From Firmicutes bacterium HGW-Firmicutes-11 (lineage in GTDB: Bacteria; Bacillota; Clostridia; Peptostreptococcales; Anaerovoracaceae): DNA of 64,000 nt. Below the pieces are notes generated by a model, which was given only the letters and a program-made list of their open reading frames with translations, did no database searches and was not told the origin of the DNA. The stretch covers positions 1 through 64,000 of the forward strand of contig PHAE01000008.1 of NCBI GenBank assembly GCA_002840285.1, written 5' to 3'. Positions 20,988 through 30,873 of this stretch are shown piece by piece. Made by a program: the position numbers and the translations under genes. How positions within the stretch are numbered: the first letter of the stretch is position 1; each line of letters opens with the position of its first letter.

Positions 20988-21434
20988 CTATTGCTTGTAT
21001 GCGATTTGTTTCAACTTGAGAGCAAAGTTTTCATCCTGGCTTTCCGTAGCATCAAGATAGGCGATCTGATTAGAGGAAGGGTAGATCATTCCCAGCTGGT
21101 TTGTCGCCTTTTCTTCGATGATCGTGATATTAGTAGCGCTTTTGATCGCCACATTGAGATTTTCGATTTCTCCGCGGACCGCATCCCCATCGGCGAGCAT
21201 TCCGTTGATATCGCATTGGATCTGCGCGCAATAGGCCGCCGAAATGATCAGACAAATGCCAAGAAGTCCTGCAAAAATAGTCAGCAGCAACAGTCGTGCT
21301 TTGTCCTTGGCCTGAACGCGACGTAACTCCCTGTCATCCTCCACCGGTTTTTTGGTCGCGCGGACAGGTTTCATCTGAAATCCGTATTTTTGATAATTTG
21401 CCTGATGTTCATACCATTTTTCTGCTGCAATCAT
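20988..21434 (-). CDS. ftsL: FtsL-like cell division protein
   Basis: Short bitopic coiled-coil protein between rsmH and the FtsI/SpoVD gene: LLLLTIFAGLLGICLIISAAYCAQIQCDINGML...IIEEKATNQLGMIYPSSNQIAYLD. Confidence 0.75.
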   Translation of the reverse strand: MIAAEKWYEHQANYQKYGFQMKPVRATKKPVEDDRELRRVQAKDKARLLLLTIFAGLLGICLIISAAYCAQIQCDINGMLADGDAVRGEIENLNVAIKSATNITIIEEKATNQLGMIYPSSNQIAYLDATESQDENFALKLKQIAYKQ

Positions 21435-21441
21435 TCTCGGC

Positions 21442-22377
21442 CTACCTCTTTTCGATGACACGGAGCTTAGCGCTCCTGGCTCGTGGATTCTCAGATAATT
21501 CCTGTTCTCCGGCAATGATCGGCTTTCCTGTGACTTTTCGTACATCCGACACCTTACCGCACATGCACATCGGGAATTCTTTGGGACAGGTGCAGGGTTG
21601 TTCTCTTCTGCGGAAAGTTTCCTTCACGATGCGGTCTTCCAGTGAGTGAAAGGTGATGACGGCAAATCTGCCGCCGGGAGATAGTGCGTCTATAAAATGG
21701 TCGATTGCCCGTTCCAACTGCCCGAGCTCATCATTGACTTCGATTCGGATGGCCTGAAATGTTCTTTTTGCCGGATGCGGTCCGTCTCTTCTCGCCGCCG
21801 CCGGGATTGCCGCTTTTATGATTTCCACCAGTTCGAAAGTGGTTGAGATCGGATTCTTTTTTCGCGCTTCAACGATGAATTCAGCGATTCTGGATGCCCA
21901 CCGTTCTTCTCCGTATTCGCGGATGATCCGGACAAGCTCTTTTTGTGTATAGGTGTTGACCACATCGAAGGCGGTCGTTGGATCTTCTGCGTTCATACGC
22001 ATGTCCAGTGAGCCGTCATTCATGTAGGAAAAGCCTCTTTCCGGATTATCCAGTTGGTAAGAAGAGACCCCCAGGTCGAGAATCGCTCCGTCTATAGACG
22101 ATATGCCCAGATTGAACAGAACTTCTGTGATGTCGGCATAATTGCCGTTCACGAGATGGAGTGTACATGGAACATCTTGCAAGATCACGCCGGCGGCAGT
22201 CAATGCTTCCCGATCTCTGTCGATACCTATAAAAATCCCCTTTTGACTTAATGCTTGACAGATTTCTTTCGCATGACCGCCGCCGCCCAAGGTGCCATCC
22301 ACATAGATGCCTTCTGGATTGATGTGCAGATTCTCGATCGTTTCGGATAACAACACCGCTGTGTGTTTGAATTCCAT
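21442..22377 (-). CDS. rsmH: 16S rRNA m4C1402 methyltransferase RsmH (MraW)
   Basis: [39 protein letters not shown]...[14 protein letters not shown]...[14 protein letters not shown]. Start chosen at 22377. Confidence 0.97.
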   Translation of the reverse strand: MEFKHTAVLLSETIENLHINPEGIYVDGTLGGGGHAKEICQALSQKGIFIGIDRDREALTAAGVILQDVPCTLHLVNGNYADITEVLFNLGISSIDGAILDLGVSSYQLDNPERGFSYMNDGSLDMRMNAEDPTTAFDVVNTYTQKELVRIIREYGEERWASRIAEFIVEARKKNPISTTFELVEIIKAAIPAAARRDGPHPAKRTFQAIRIEVNDELGQLERAIDHFIDALSPGGRFAVITFHSLEDRIVKETFRRREQPCTCPKEFPMCMCGKVSDVRKVTGKPIIAGEQELSENPRARSAKLRVIEKR

Positions 22378-22393
22378 GGAGTCCCCTTTGCTC

Positions 22394-22822
22394 CTAGATA
22401 CCGAGTTCCGCCATTTTTTCGGCGATTTCGTCATATCCCAAGTTGTCGCTGCCGTACTTCGCCCATTCTTGCTTGCTCCAGACTTCGATTCTGCTCATGA
22501 CACCGATCGTGACCAGCTCTTTGTCGATCTTGCCGTGCTCCCGTAGATGTGGTGGGATCGTCAGCCGTCCCTGCTTGTCGATTTCGCATTCCACTGCTCC
22601 GGAAAAGAAGTAGCGGACGAATGCTCTGGCTTCCTTGCTGGCAACCGGTAATGTGGTCAATTTGTCCTCAAAGCGCTTCCATTCCTCCATCGAGTACAGG
22701 AAAAGACAGTTATCAAGACCCTTGGTCAGGATGAACTTGTATCCAAGTTCGTCCCTGAACTTCGAAGGGATGATGATCCTGCCTTTGGCATCTATGGAGT
22801 GCTGGTATTCACCGATAAACAT
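22394..22822 (-). CDS. mraZ: Transcriptional regulator MraZ
   Basis: [43 protein letters not shown]...[30 protein letters not shown]. Start chosen at 22822. Confidence 0.96.
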   Translation of the reverse strand: MFIGEYQHSIDAKGRIIIPSKFRDELGYKFILTKGLDNCLFLYSMEEWKRFEDKLTTLPVASKEARAFVRYFFSGAVECEIDKQGRLTIPPHLREHGKIDKELVTIGVMSRIEVWSKQEWAKYGSDNLGYDEIAEKMAELGI

Positions 22823-22843
22823 GCCACTTGCCCCACTTTCCAA

Positions 22844-22885
22844 CCTACTTGACACCACTATACTCCACTACCCTCCACAATGCAA
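22844..22885 (-). promoter_or_regulatory. mraZ promoter with overlapping MraZ-type 10-bp-spaced direct repeats
   Basis: Minus strand: -35 TTGCAT (22880-22885), 17-nt spacer, -10 TATAGT (22857-22862). Repeats GTGGA/GTGGA/GTGGT/GTAGG start exactly 10 nt apart (fwd tccac 22874, tccac 22864, accac 22854, cctac 22844). Confidence 0.75.
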
Positions 22886-22903
22886 CAAATTAAACAAAAA
22901 AAA

Positions 22904-22919
22904 TGGGTGATGACACCCA
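22904..22919 (-). terminator. Intrinsic terminator downstream of sfsA
   Basis: Minus strand TGGGTG-TCAT-CACCCA hairpin followed by TTTTTTT. Confidence 0.75.
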
Positions 22920-23024
22920 CTTTTTCAATGTTTTTTTATAAATTGTCAGACTTTTTCGATCATATGACAAGATTTTGTATCTGATAAAATATAGTCCACT
23001 CTATCTTGTTTTGAAACTGTCGAT

Positions 23025-23735
23025 TTATAGCGACACCGGAACCGACGTTGTTAGGGAAATCCCGTCAGGATCGACCTGGCACTGGATCGCTTCGATGGTG
23101 ATCCCTGCTTCTTTCGCTTTGCGCAATGCATCCCCAAAGGCGCGGTGTGTCGCATCATTTGGTTCAAATCCATGGATCCGGCCAGTTTGAATCACGAACA
23201 GCAGGATCGCATGATGTCCATGTGCTTTTGCCTTGACCAGTTCTTCCAGATGTCTGATGCCTCGCAAGGTCGGAGCGTCGGGAAATCTGGCGACATCGTC
23301 TTCCTCCAGTGTTACTGTTTTGACCTCAAGAAAACCGGTCTTGCCTTCTCGATCTACAAAATAAAAATCAAAGCGGGAAGAATAAAAGACCGATTCCGGG
23401 CGAAGACTTCGAAGCGGCAAGCTGACACCGGGCAGTAGGAGGCTTCCCTCCAGCAAGGATTCTTTGACCAAGAGGTTGGAGGCGCTGGAATCGATATTGA
23501 CCAGACGATTTTCTTTCTCAACAGAAATCAAAGAATACCGAGTCCTGCGACCGGTATTCTTGTTCTGCATCTGATGGTCTTCCAGATAGATTGCCGCTCC
23601 GGGAATCAGCAGCTCCTTGAATCGTCCCGTATTTTTTATGTGAGCTTCTGTCTCTGTACCATCGACGGAAACGATCGCAATGAATCGGTTCGGCCTGGAT
23701 ACAAATTTTCCGGGTACGATCGTTTCATACTTCAT
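23025..23735 (-). CDS. sfsA: SfsA family protein (sugar fermentation stimulation protein homolog)
   Basis: FVSRPNRFIAIVSVDGTETEAHIKNTGRFKELLIPGAAIYLED...EVKTVTLEEDDVARFPDAPTLRGIRHLEELVKAKAHGHHAILLFVIQ. Confidence 0.94.
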   Translation of the reverse strand: MKYETIVPGKFVSRPNRFIAIVSVDGTETEAHIKNTGRFKELLIPGAAIYLEDHQMQNKNTGRRTRYSLISVEKENRLVNIDSSASNLLVKESLLEGSLLLPGVSLPLRSLRPESVFYSSRFDFYFVDREGKTGFLEVKTVTLEEDDVARFPDAPTLRGIRHLEELVKAKAHGHHAILLFVIQTGRIHGFEPNDATHRAFGDALRKAKEAGITIEAIQCQVDPDGISLTTSVPVSL

Positions 23736-23743
23736 TTCCGATC

Positions 23744-24613
23744 CTACTGTTCATTTTGCTTTCGGCCAGATCCGTTTTTTGCTCCGTCTTTCGCTTCCTT
23801 TTCCCTGACATAGAAAAGCATACTGCTTCCGTGCCGTACCGATTTGATCTCGACGCTCTCCATGGATCGAATGAATGGGGTGAGTTTTTTAAAGCCAAAA
23901 TTACGAACATCAAAATCAGGATATCGTTTCAGTAACATCGTCCCGATGTCGCCGATGAATACCCAGTCATCTTCATCAGAGTTTTCCCGGATGATGGTCA
24001 ATACCGCTTGCTCGATCGTGTCAAAGGTCGTCATTTCGACCTTCGGCTCTTCCTCTGTCTCTTCAAATCCTTCCGGCAGTGAGATAACGATCTTTTCTTT
24101 TCGTTTGAACTCTTCTGCCTTGGATTTTACCAGTTTATCCTTAAGGTCGTCCTTTTTGGCTGGAACAGGTACGTCTTGCTTTGCGATGATGTCCAGATAC
24201 TTAAATTTATTGCACGCGACGATAAAAGCCTTCGGTGTTTTTCGTTCGCCCATACCTACCACGTCCATGCCGGATTCTCTCAGGCGGGACGCGAGCCTGG
24301 TGAAATCACTGTCACTTGTGACCAGACAAAATCCGTCCACATTTCCCGAATACAGGATATCCATGGCGTCGATGATCATGGCGGCGTCGGTCGAGTTTTT
24401 TCCTGTCGTATATCCATATTGCTGGATCGGCGTGATCGAATATTCCAACAACACACTTTTCCAGTTCCCAAGCGCCGGTTTGGTCCAGTCTCCGTAGATT
24501 CGCTTGTATGTCGCGATCCCTTCATTGGACACTTCATCCAGAATGAATTTGATATACTTGTCCGAAATGTTGTCCGCATCGATGAGCACTGCGAAACGAT
24601 GATCATTGGGCAT
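23744..24613 (-). CDS. NYN (PIN-like nuclease) domain protein with C-terminal OST-HTH/LOTUS domain
   Basis: N-term RFAVLIDADNISDKYIKFILDEV...DAAMIIDAMDILYSGNVDGFCLVTSDSDFTRLASRLRESGMDVVGMGE; C-term WVFIGDIGTMLLKRYPDFDVRNFGFKKLTPFIRSM. Confidence 0.9.
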   Translation of the reverse strand: MPNDHRFAVLIDADNISDKYIKFILDEVSNEGIATYKRIYGDWTKPALGNWKSVLLEYSITPIQQYGYTTGKNSTDAAMIIDAMDILYSGNVDGFCLVTSDSDFTRLASRLRESGMDVVGMGERKTPKAFIVACNKFKYLDIIAKQDVPVPAKKDDLKDKLVKSKAEEFKRKEKIVISLPEGFEETEEEPKVEMTTFDTIEQAVLTIIRENSDEDDWVFIGDIGTMLLKRYPDFDVRNFGFKKLTPFIRSMESVEIKSVRHGSSMLFYVREKEAKDGAKNGSGRKQNEQ

Positions 24614-24723
24614 GAGATCCCTCCTGCTGCTTCAAATATAACTGCTTTTATTGTAGCACAAGTATAAAAAAAATGCTATTCGTCAAGAAGGCGTGAATTT
24701 TGTAACGATTTCACTATTCATGA

Positions 24724-24752
24724 TTGAATTTTTTCACTTCATACTATATAAT
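24724..24752 (+). promoter_or_regulatory. Sigma-A-type promoter for lgt
   Basis: TTGAAT (24724-24729), 17-nt spacer, TATAAT (24747-24752), upstream of lgt on the plus strand. Confidence 0.6.
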
Positions 24753-24811
24753 GTCTTTGCGTGCGGCTATCGCTTTTGTCGCACAAAAAAGCCGGAAATG
24801 GAGGATCCTTG

Positions 24812-25576
24812 ATGTTTTTACCTACACCGGACCCTGTGGCTTTTGATCTGTTCGGACTGGAGATACGATGGTATGGTATTCTAATCGCCATCGGCATGCT
24901 TCTGGGTCTGTTGGTTGCATACAAGCGCGCCGGATCTCATGGGATCGATCCGGAACGCGTCGTAGACCTGGCTCTGATTTCCATTCCTGTGGGGATCGTC
25001 GGTGCCAGGTTGTATTATGTTGTGTTCAACTGGGAGTATTATCAGGGAGATTTCTTCCGGATGATCGACGTCCGTGCCGGCGGTCTTGCCATCCATGGCG
25101 GTTTGCTGTTCGGCATCGTTGCCGCAGGGATCTGCTGCAAACTTTGGAATATTAGACCCTTTGCATTTCTTGATCTCATGGCCCCTTCCATCGCTCTCGC
25201 CCAGTCCATCGGCAGATGGGGAAACTACTTCAACCAGGAAGCCCACGGCAGTCCGACCGATCTCCCCTGGGCGATCGAAGTCAATGGGCAGATGGTTCAC
25301 CCGACGTTTCTTTATGAATCGATCTGGTGTTTCCTGTTGTTCCTCGTTTTGCTTTGGATCAGCCGCGACCGGAAGTTTGACGGCCAGATCTTTTTACTCT
25401 ACGGCATATTCTATTCCTTTGAACGCTTTTTTGTGGAGCAGCTTCGTACCGACAGCCTTATGTTCGGCCCATTTCGGACAGCACAGCTGATCAGCGTCGC
25501 GATCTTCCTGCTCTTTATACTACTTTATATCTCACTGAACCGAAGACACGGTCGAAAAAACCGTATGTTTTATTGA
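24812..25576 (+). CDS. lgt: Prolipoprotein diacylglyceryl transferase
   Basis: MFLPTPDPVAFDLFGLEIRWYGILIAIGMLLG...GGLAIHGGLLFG...LAQSIGRWGNYFNQEAHG. Start chosen at 24812. Confidence 0.95.
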   Translation: MFLPTPDPVAFDLFGLEIRWYGILIAIGMLLGLLVAYKRAGSHGIDPERVVDLALISIPVGIVGARLYYVVFNWEYYQGDFFRMIDVRAGGLAIHGGLLFGIVAAGICCKLWNIRPFAFLDLMAPSIALAQSIGRWGNYFNQEAHGSPTDLPWAIEVNGQMVHPTFLYESIWCFLLFLVLLWISRDRKFDGQIFLLYGIFYSFERFFVEQLRTDSLMFGPFRTAQLISVAIFLLFILLYISLNRRHGRKNRMFY

Positions 25577-25598
25577 AAACAGACAAGGAGACCTCTAT

Positions 25599-26693
25599 AT
25601 GAAGCTTGGCATCGTTGGTTTGCCCAACGTAGGAAAGAGCACACTTTTCAATGCAATAACAAAAGCCGGCGCGGAAGCGGCAAACTACCCGTTTTGCACG
25701 ATCGAACCGAACGTCGGTGTCGTCATCGTTCCCGATGAACGACTGAAAGTCCTTCACGAGATGTATGATTCAAAAAAAACAGTTTACACGACCATCGAGT
25801 TTTTCGACATCGCCGGTTTGGTCAAAGGCGCCTCCCAGGGTGAAGGTCTGGGAAACAAGTTTCTCGGGCACATACGGGAAGTTGCTGCGATCGTCCACGT
25901 TGTTCGTTGCTTTGACGACCCTAATGTGGTGCACGTCGACGGAACGGTCGACCCTCTATCGGACATTGAAACCATACGTCTGGAACTGATTTTTTCCGAC
26001 CTTGAACTGTTGGAGCGCCGGATCCACCGCACCCGAAAAACAATGAAAGGTGATGCTCAACTGCAGGAAGAAGCAGCCTTGCTGGACCGGATCAAAGAGA
26101 CACTGGAGTCAGGCAACTCTCCACGCACCATGAATTTGACCGAAGCGGAAGATATCTTTATGAAATCTTTGGATCTTCTTTCGGCAAAGCCGGTGATCTA
26201 TGTGGCAAACGTGGGAGAGGATCAGGTCGCAGAAGGATATTCCAATCCGTACGTAGATAAGGTGCGACAAATGGCTGATGCTGAAGGGTCTGAAGTCGTC
26301 GTTCTTTCAGCGAAACTCGAAGCGGAGATCGCAGAGCTCGAGGAAGAAGAAAAGGCCGCCTTCTTTGAAGATTTGGGCATCAAAGAATCCGGTCTGGATA
26401 AATTGATCAAAGCATCGTACCACCTGTTGGATCTGATTTCCTTCTTGACTGCCGGCCAACCGGAGGTCAGAGCCTGGACGATACGTCGTGGAACAAAAGC
26501 GCCCCAGGCGGCAGGCAAGATCCATACCGACTTTGAAAAGGGCTTCATCAGAGCGGAAACCATTCCCTATGAGAAGCTGATCGCATGCGGAGGAAATTTG
26601 GCCACCGCCAAAGAAAAGGGCCTTGTCCGTTCCGAGGGCAAGGAATATGAGGTCAGGGACGGGGATATCATCCATTTCCTGTTTAATATATAA
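25599..26693 (+). CDS. ychF: Redox-regulated/ribosome-binding ATPase YchF
   Basis: [42 protein letters not shown]...[28 protein letters not shown]. Confidence 0.97.
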   Translation: MKLGIVGLPNVGKSTLFNAITKAGAEAANYPFCTIEPNVGVVIVPDERLKVLHEMYDSKKTVYTTIEFFDIAGLVKGASQGEGLGNKFLGHIREVAAIVHVVRCFDDPNVVHVDGTVDPLSDIETIRLELIFSDLELLERRIHRTRKTMKGDAQLQEEAALLDRIKETLESGNSPRTMNLTEAEDIFMKSLDLLSAKPVIYVANVGEDQVAEGYSNPYVDKVRQMADAEGSEVVVLSAKLEAEIAELEEEEKAAFFEDLGIKESGLDKLIKASYHLLDLISFLTAGQPEVRAWTIRRGTKAPQAAGKIHTDFEKGFIRAETIPYEKLIACGGNLATAKEKGLVRSEGKEYEVRDGDIIHFLFNI

Positions 26694-26735
26694 AGTTATC
26701 GCTCAGAGTTCAATCGTATTGGAGGAGGAATCACT

Positions 26736-28226
26736 TTGGACGTAATCAATTCTGTGATCGATTTTCTCAACGGCATTATCTGGTCCCAAGCTCTGGTCTA
26801 TTTTTGTCTCATCACCGGTCTGTATTTTTCAATTCGTACTAAGTTTCTGCAGGTGAGACTCATCAAGCCCATGGTCAAGTACATTTTTGAAGGAAAAGAT
26901 TCCAAAGAGGGCATCTCTTCCTTCCAGGCACTTTGCACCGCTCTTGCCGGCCGTGTTGGTACCGGAAACATCGCCGGAACCGCCACCGCCATTTTCTTCG
27001 GTGGACCGGGAGCTCTCGTCTGGATGTGGATCATCGCTTTCCTCGGCGCATCGTCCGCTTACATGGAAGCCGCTCTCGCACAGGTCTGGAAGACCGAGAT
27101 CGACGGCGAATACCGCGGTGGTCCGGCGTACTACATCGAAAAGGGCATGCATTCCCGTTGGTATGCAATGGTCTTTTCTGTTTCCACACTTCTGGCTTGT
27201 GGTCTTCTGCTGCCTGGTGTGCAGGCGAACTCCATCGCCAACGCCTTCAACAATGTCGGCGGCGTTCCCAATATCGCATCCGGCGTCGTGATCGCAATCG
27301 TTCTTGCGCTCATCATCTTCGGTGGTATCCGAAGGATAGCCAAAACCGCAGAGATCATCGTTCCCTTTATGGCAATCATCTACATTTTAATGGCTATCAT
27401 CATCATCTTTGTTCACATCGATCGTCTTGGCGAGATTCTGGGACTGATCTTCGGAAGCGCTTTCGGCATGAATGCAACGTTTGGCGGTATCATCGGTTCT
27501 GCAGTTGCCTGGGGCGTAAAGCGCGGCATCTACTCCAATGAAGCCGGTCAAGGTTCCGCACCTCACGCAGCAGCTGCTGCTGAAGTGTCTCATCCTGCAA
27601 AGCAAGGCCTGGTTCAGGCGTTCTCCGTCTACATCGACACTTTGTTCGTTTGTTCCGCTACTGGTTTCATGATCCTGATGACCGACTGCTATAATGTTTT
27701 GGATCAAGCAACCGGCAACTTCCTTCACATCGGTGACAACGCCACGATGCAAGCTTTGGCGGAGACACAGACCGTCGGGCCTCAATTCACTCAGGCTGCG
27801 GTAACAACGGTTGTCGGAAGCTTCGGCGGATGGTTCGTAGCGATCTGCCTTGCATTTTTCGCTTTCACCACGATCATGGCTTACTACTATCAGGCGGAAT
27901 CCAACGTAGCTTACATCTTCCGTCATCAGGACAGCGCTAAGAGACGTGCAGTCACCCTGGTGCTTCGGATCGCCATCATCGTGGCTGTTCTGTACTCCAC
28001 GGTGAGCACCGCGACCGCTGCCTGGAATGCTGGAGACGTTGGTGTTGGTCTGATGGCCTGGATCAACCTGATCGCTCTTTGGATCCTCCAGAAACCAGCA
28101 CTTGCAACTCTGAAGGATTATGAAGCGCAAAGAAAAGCCGGGCTGGATCCCGTGTTTGAGCCGGAAAAACTTGGTATCAAAAACGCGGATATCTGGAATG
28201 ACATCAACAAGAGAAGACTCAAATAG
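26736..28226 (+). CDS. Alanine/glycine:cation symporter (AGCS) family protein
   Basis: GRVGTGNIAGTATAIFFGGPGALVWMW...GVKRGIYSNEAGQGSAPHAAAAAEVSHPAKQGLVQAFSVYIDT; TTG start. Confidence 0.95.
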   Translation: MDVINSVIDFLNGIIWSQALVYFCLITGLYFSIRTKFLQVRLIKPMVKYIFEGKDSKEGISSFQALCTALAGRVGTGNIAGTATAIFFGGPGALVWMWIIAFLGASSAYMEAALAQVWKTEIDGEYRGGPAYYIEKGMHSRWYAMVFSVSTLLACGLLLPGVQANSIANAFNNVGGVPNIASGVVIAIVLALIIFGGIRRIAKTAEIIVPFMAIIYILMAIIIIFVHIDRLGEILGLIFGSAFGMNATFGGIIGSAVAWGVKRGIYSNEAGQGSAPHAAAAAEVSHPAKQGLVQAFSVYIDTLFVCSATGFMILMTDCYNVLDQATGNFLHIGDNATMQALAETQTVGPQFTQAAVTTVVGSFGGWFVAICLAFFAFTTIMAYYYQAESNVAYIFRHQDSAKRRAVTLVLRIAIIVAVLYSTVSTATAAWNAGDVGVGLMAWINLIALWILQKPALATLKDYEAQRKAGLDPVFEPEKLGIKNADIWNDINKRRLK

Positions 28227-28240
28227 CAAACGTACACGAA

Positions 28241-28267
28241 AGGACGACCCGGCGGGTCGTCCTTTTT
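28241..28267 (+). terminator. Intrinsic terminator after the AGCS symporter gene
   Basis: aggacgaccc-gg-cgggtcgtcct-ttttt (10-bp stem plus T-tract). Confidence 0.85.
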
Positions 28268-28294
28268 CACTTCTGTTGCTTTATCGTCAACTGC

Positions 28295-28774
28295 TCAATA
28301 CTCTTCTCGGAGTCCGAACTCCGCGGATTCCACCCACTCGTTTGGGCGGTTGATCAATATCACCAATTCTTCCAGGATCGCATGGTGGGCTTTTTCTTCT
28401 TTTACCAGAAATCCAAAAAGCTCTTTGTCGCTGTCTTCGGTTGCAGCTGCCAACAGTTCGCTATACAAGGCAATGCTTTCCTTTTCCATTTCCATGCCTG
28501 CCCGATAAAGATCGATCTGCTCAGGCTCGGGCTTGATTTCCATTTTAAAATCGGTCTTACCATGAAATACGTTTCTGGCGTCTGTGAGAATATCGTTGTC
28601 ATCCAGTTCGTAGGATGCGTTTTCAACACGTCGCATCAATACGGCTGCATGTGAGCGTTCGTCCTCTGCAAGCATGAGAAAAACCGGCTCTAATCCGTGA
28701 TGCTTCGCTGCTTGCTCACGATAGTACCGTTCTCCATCCTGTTCCATTTTGATTGCAAATTCGATGCGTTTCAT
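28295..28774 (-). CDS. Ferritin-like/rubrerythrin-like family protein
   Basis: IEFAIKMEQDGERYYREQAAKHHGLEPVFLMLAEDERSHAAVL...EEKAHHAILEELVILINRPNEWVESAEFG; di-iron ExxH pattern. Confidence 0.85.
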   Translation of the reverse strand: MKRIEFAIKMEQDGERYYREQAAKHHGLEPVFLMLAEDERSHAAVLMRRVENASYELDDNDILTDARNVFHGKTDFKMEIKPEPEQIDLYRAGMEMEKESIALYSELLAAATEDSDKELFGFLVKEEKAHHAILEELVILINRPNEWVESAEFGLREEY

Positions 28775-28805
28775 ATTCGTCCCTCCTCTATCTTATGCTA
28801 TAGTA

Positions 28806-29699
28806 TCACATACCGGTTTCATTTTGCAAACGTAGCGCTACTATTGAGGGAACCTCAAAAGTTACGGTGGCGACCGACACTCCGGCCTGCTCCAGGGCTT
28901 TCACTTTACCCTCGAAGGTTCCTTTGCCTCGTTCAACAATGGCACCTGCATGACCCATGGTTTTTCCCGGAGGCGCACTCTTTCCGGCAAGGTACGCGAC
29001 TACTGGTTTTTTTACATGCTGCTTGATGTAGGTTGCGGCCTTTTCTTCCGCGCTGCCTCCGATCTCGCCGATCATCACGATCAGTTTTGTCGACGGATCC
29101 TGCTCCAGATCCTTGATCACATCGATGAAATCCAGACCGACGATGCGGTCTCCGCCCAAGCCGACCACAGATGATGTGCCGATCCCTTCCGCTGCAAGGG
29201 CACCTACGATTTCGTAGCTCAACGTTCCCGACCGGGAGATCACGCCCACCGGTCCAGGCACGAAATATCGGTTGGGTGCAATGCCGATCTTGGAAAGTCC
29301 GGAAGTAGCCAGACCGAATGTATTGGGTCCGACGATCGTAGTCCCCTTTTGCTTTGCATAGGCAATCAGTGCAATCGTATCTTTTATGGGAACATGCTCG
29401 GTCAAGAGAACCAGCAATTTGATCCCGTTGTGGATCGCTTCTATCGCTGCGTCCTTTACAAAAGGAGCCGGGACAAAGAGGACGGAAACCTCTCCGCCAA
29501 ACCCTTCAACAGCTTCCTTTACAGTGTTGCAGACAGGAACTTCGCTGATCGTCTCTCCTCCGTGTCCGGGTGAAACACCGGCTACGATCCTCGTGCCATA
29601 TTGAAGCATCTGTTCCGTGTGAAAGCTTCCCTGTTTTCCGGTGATGCCCTGCACGATGACTTTTGTCGATTCTGTAAGTACGATACTCATATCAGACAC
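28806..29699 (-). CDS. sucD: Succinate--CoA ligase (ADP-forming) alpha subunit
   Basis: VIVQGITGKQGSFHTEQMLQYGTRIVAGVSPGHGG...GPNTFGLATSGLSKIGI...SRSGTLSYEIV...MGHAGAIVERGKGTFEGKVKALEQAG. Confidence 0.92.
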   Translation of the reverse strand: MSDMSIVLTESTKVIVQGITGKQGSFHTEQMLQYGTRIVAGVSPGHGGETISEVPVCNTVKEAVEGFGGEVSVLFVPAPFVKDAAIEAIHNGIKLLVLLTEHVPIKDTIALIAYAKQKGTTIVGPNTFGLATSGLSKIGIAPNRYFVPGPVGVISRSGTLSYEIVGALAAEGIGTSSVVGLGGDRIVGLDFIDVIKDLEQDPSTKLIVMIGEIGGSAEEKAATYIKQHVKKPVVAYLAGKSAPPGKTMGHAGAIVERGKGTFEGKVKALEQAGVSVATVTFEVPSIVALRLQNETGM

Positions 29700-30813
29700 T
29701 CCCCCTTTCCCGAGCTGCCAGTTCTACCGCAGATTTCGCAGCTTCGTGCATCGCGGAAAAAGGTTGGATCCCGACTTCGGATAGAATGTCCCATCCTTCT
29801 TCCTGGTTTGTGCCAACCAGACGAACGACCAACGGAACCTCAATGCTCTTCTTTCTTTTCACAGAAGCAATCGCCCGCGCTACGTCATCACATCTTGTGA
29901 TCCCTCCAAATATGTTGATCAGGATCGCGTTGGGTTTTCGTTCCAATACCAACTCCAGTGCTTTTGTCGTAGCCTCTTCACCGGCTCCGCCTCCAGCATC
30001 CAGAAAATTTGCTGCTGCTCCTCCGTAATAATCGATCAGATCCAGTGTCGCCATCGTGATTCCTGCGCCGTTGGCCATGACGCCAATGTCACCTTCCAGA
30101 TCAACAAAGGCCAGCCCGAGATCCTTCGCAGACGCTTCTGCCGCGGATCGTTCTTCTACGCTTGGGAGATCCTTCTGCCGGTAGAGAGCATCCTCATCAA
30201 TCGTGATTTTCGCATCTGCCGCAATCAATTCCGCGCCAGACTGCACCAAAGGGTTGATCTCCACAAGCTCTGCATCCAGTTCGGAAAACAAAGCAAACAG
30301 CTTTTGCAGAAGATCCTGGAACTGCTTTTGCAACTCAGAAGGAAGTGCGAGAGCTTCGGAGATTTCTCTGACCATGAAAGGCATCAGCCCAATGGTAGGA
30401 TCCACAAGATATGTGACGATCAGGGATGGATCCACTTCTTCGATGTCCATTCCTCCTGATGCTGATGCAAGGATCACCGGACATCTGTTTTCTCGATCGA
30501 TGGTCACCGCCAAGTAGTACTCTTTTTCGATCGCAAGCTTTTCTTCCACAAGAACAGCTTGCACGATGAATCCTCGTAGATCAGATCCAATCAGTTCATC
30601 TGTTATCCTTGCTGCTTCCACCGGATCCTTGGTGAATCTGATCCCTCCCGCCTTCCCTCGTTTTCCCGATAGAATTTGCGACTTTATGACGACATCTCCC
30701 AGTCGGGCGGTCGTCTCTGCCGCCTGTTCTGGAGTGAACGCCACCTGTCCTTTTGGGATCGGGATCCCATACCGTTGGAAAAGATCCTTTCCCATATACT
30801 CGTGGAGCTTCAT
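29692..30813 (-). CDS. sucC: Succinate--CoA ligase (ADP-forming) beta subunit
   Basis: MKLHEYMGKDLFQRYGIPIPKGQVAFTPEQA...VVIKSQILSGKRGKAGGIRF...NGAGITMATLDLIDYYGGAAANFLDAGGGA...INIFGGITRCDDVA. Confidence 0.94.
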   Translation of the reverse strand: MKLHEYMGKDLFQRYGIPIPKGQVAFTPEQAAETTARLGDVVIKSQILSGKRGKAGGIRFTKDPVEAARITDELIGSDLRGFIVQAVLVEEKLAIEKEYYLAVTIDRENRCPVILASASGGMDIEEVDPSLIVTYLVDPTIGLMPFMVREISEALALPSELQKQFQDLLQKLFALFSELDAELVEINPLVQSGAELIAADAKITIDEDALYRQKDLPSVEERSAAEASAKDLGLAFVDLEGDIGVMANGAGITMATLDLIDYYGGAAANFLDAGGGAGEEATTKALELVLERKPNAILINIFGGITRCDDVARAIASVKRKKSIEVPLVVRLVGTNQEEGWDILSEVGIQPFSAMHEAAKSAVELAARERGSV

Positions 30814-30833
30814 CGGTAATCCTCCTCTGAACT

Positions 30834-30863
30834 AAAAAAGCTCCGAAGGAACGGAGCTTTTTT
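30834..30863 (-). terminator. Intrinsic terminator after deoC
   Basis: aaaaaagctccg-aaggaa-cggagctttttt; 12-bp perfect inverted repeat ending in an A/T tract. Confidence 0.85.
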
Positions 30864-30873
30864 GCATGGTTCA

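Noticed and set aside
12067-22822. Division/cell-wall cluster as a novel locus
   Set aside because: Apart from the operator and missing genes noted above, content and order are ordinary for Bacillota.
27387-28229. 280-aa minus-strand ORF
   Set aside because: Antisense to the AGCS symporter; no recognisable domain.
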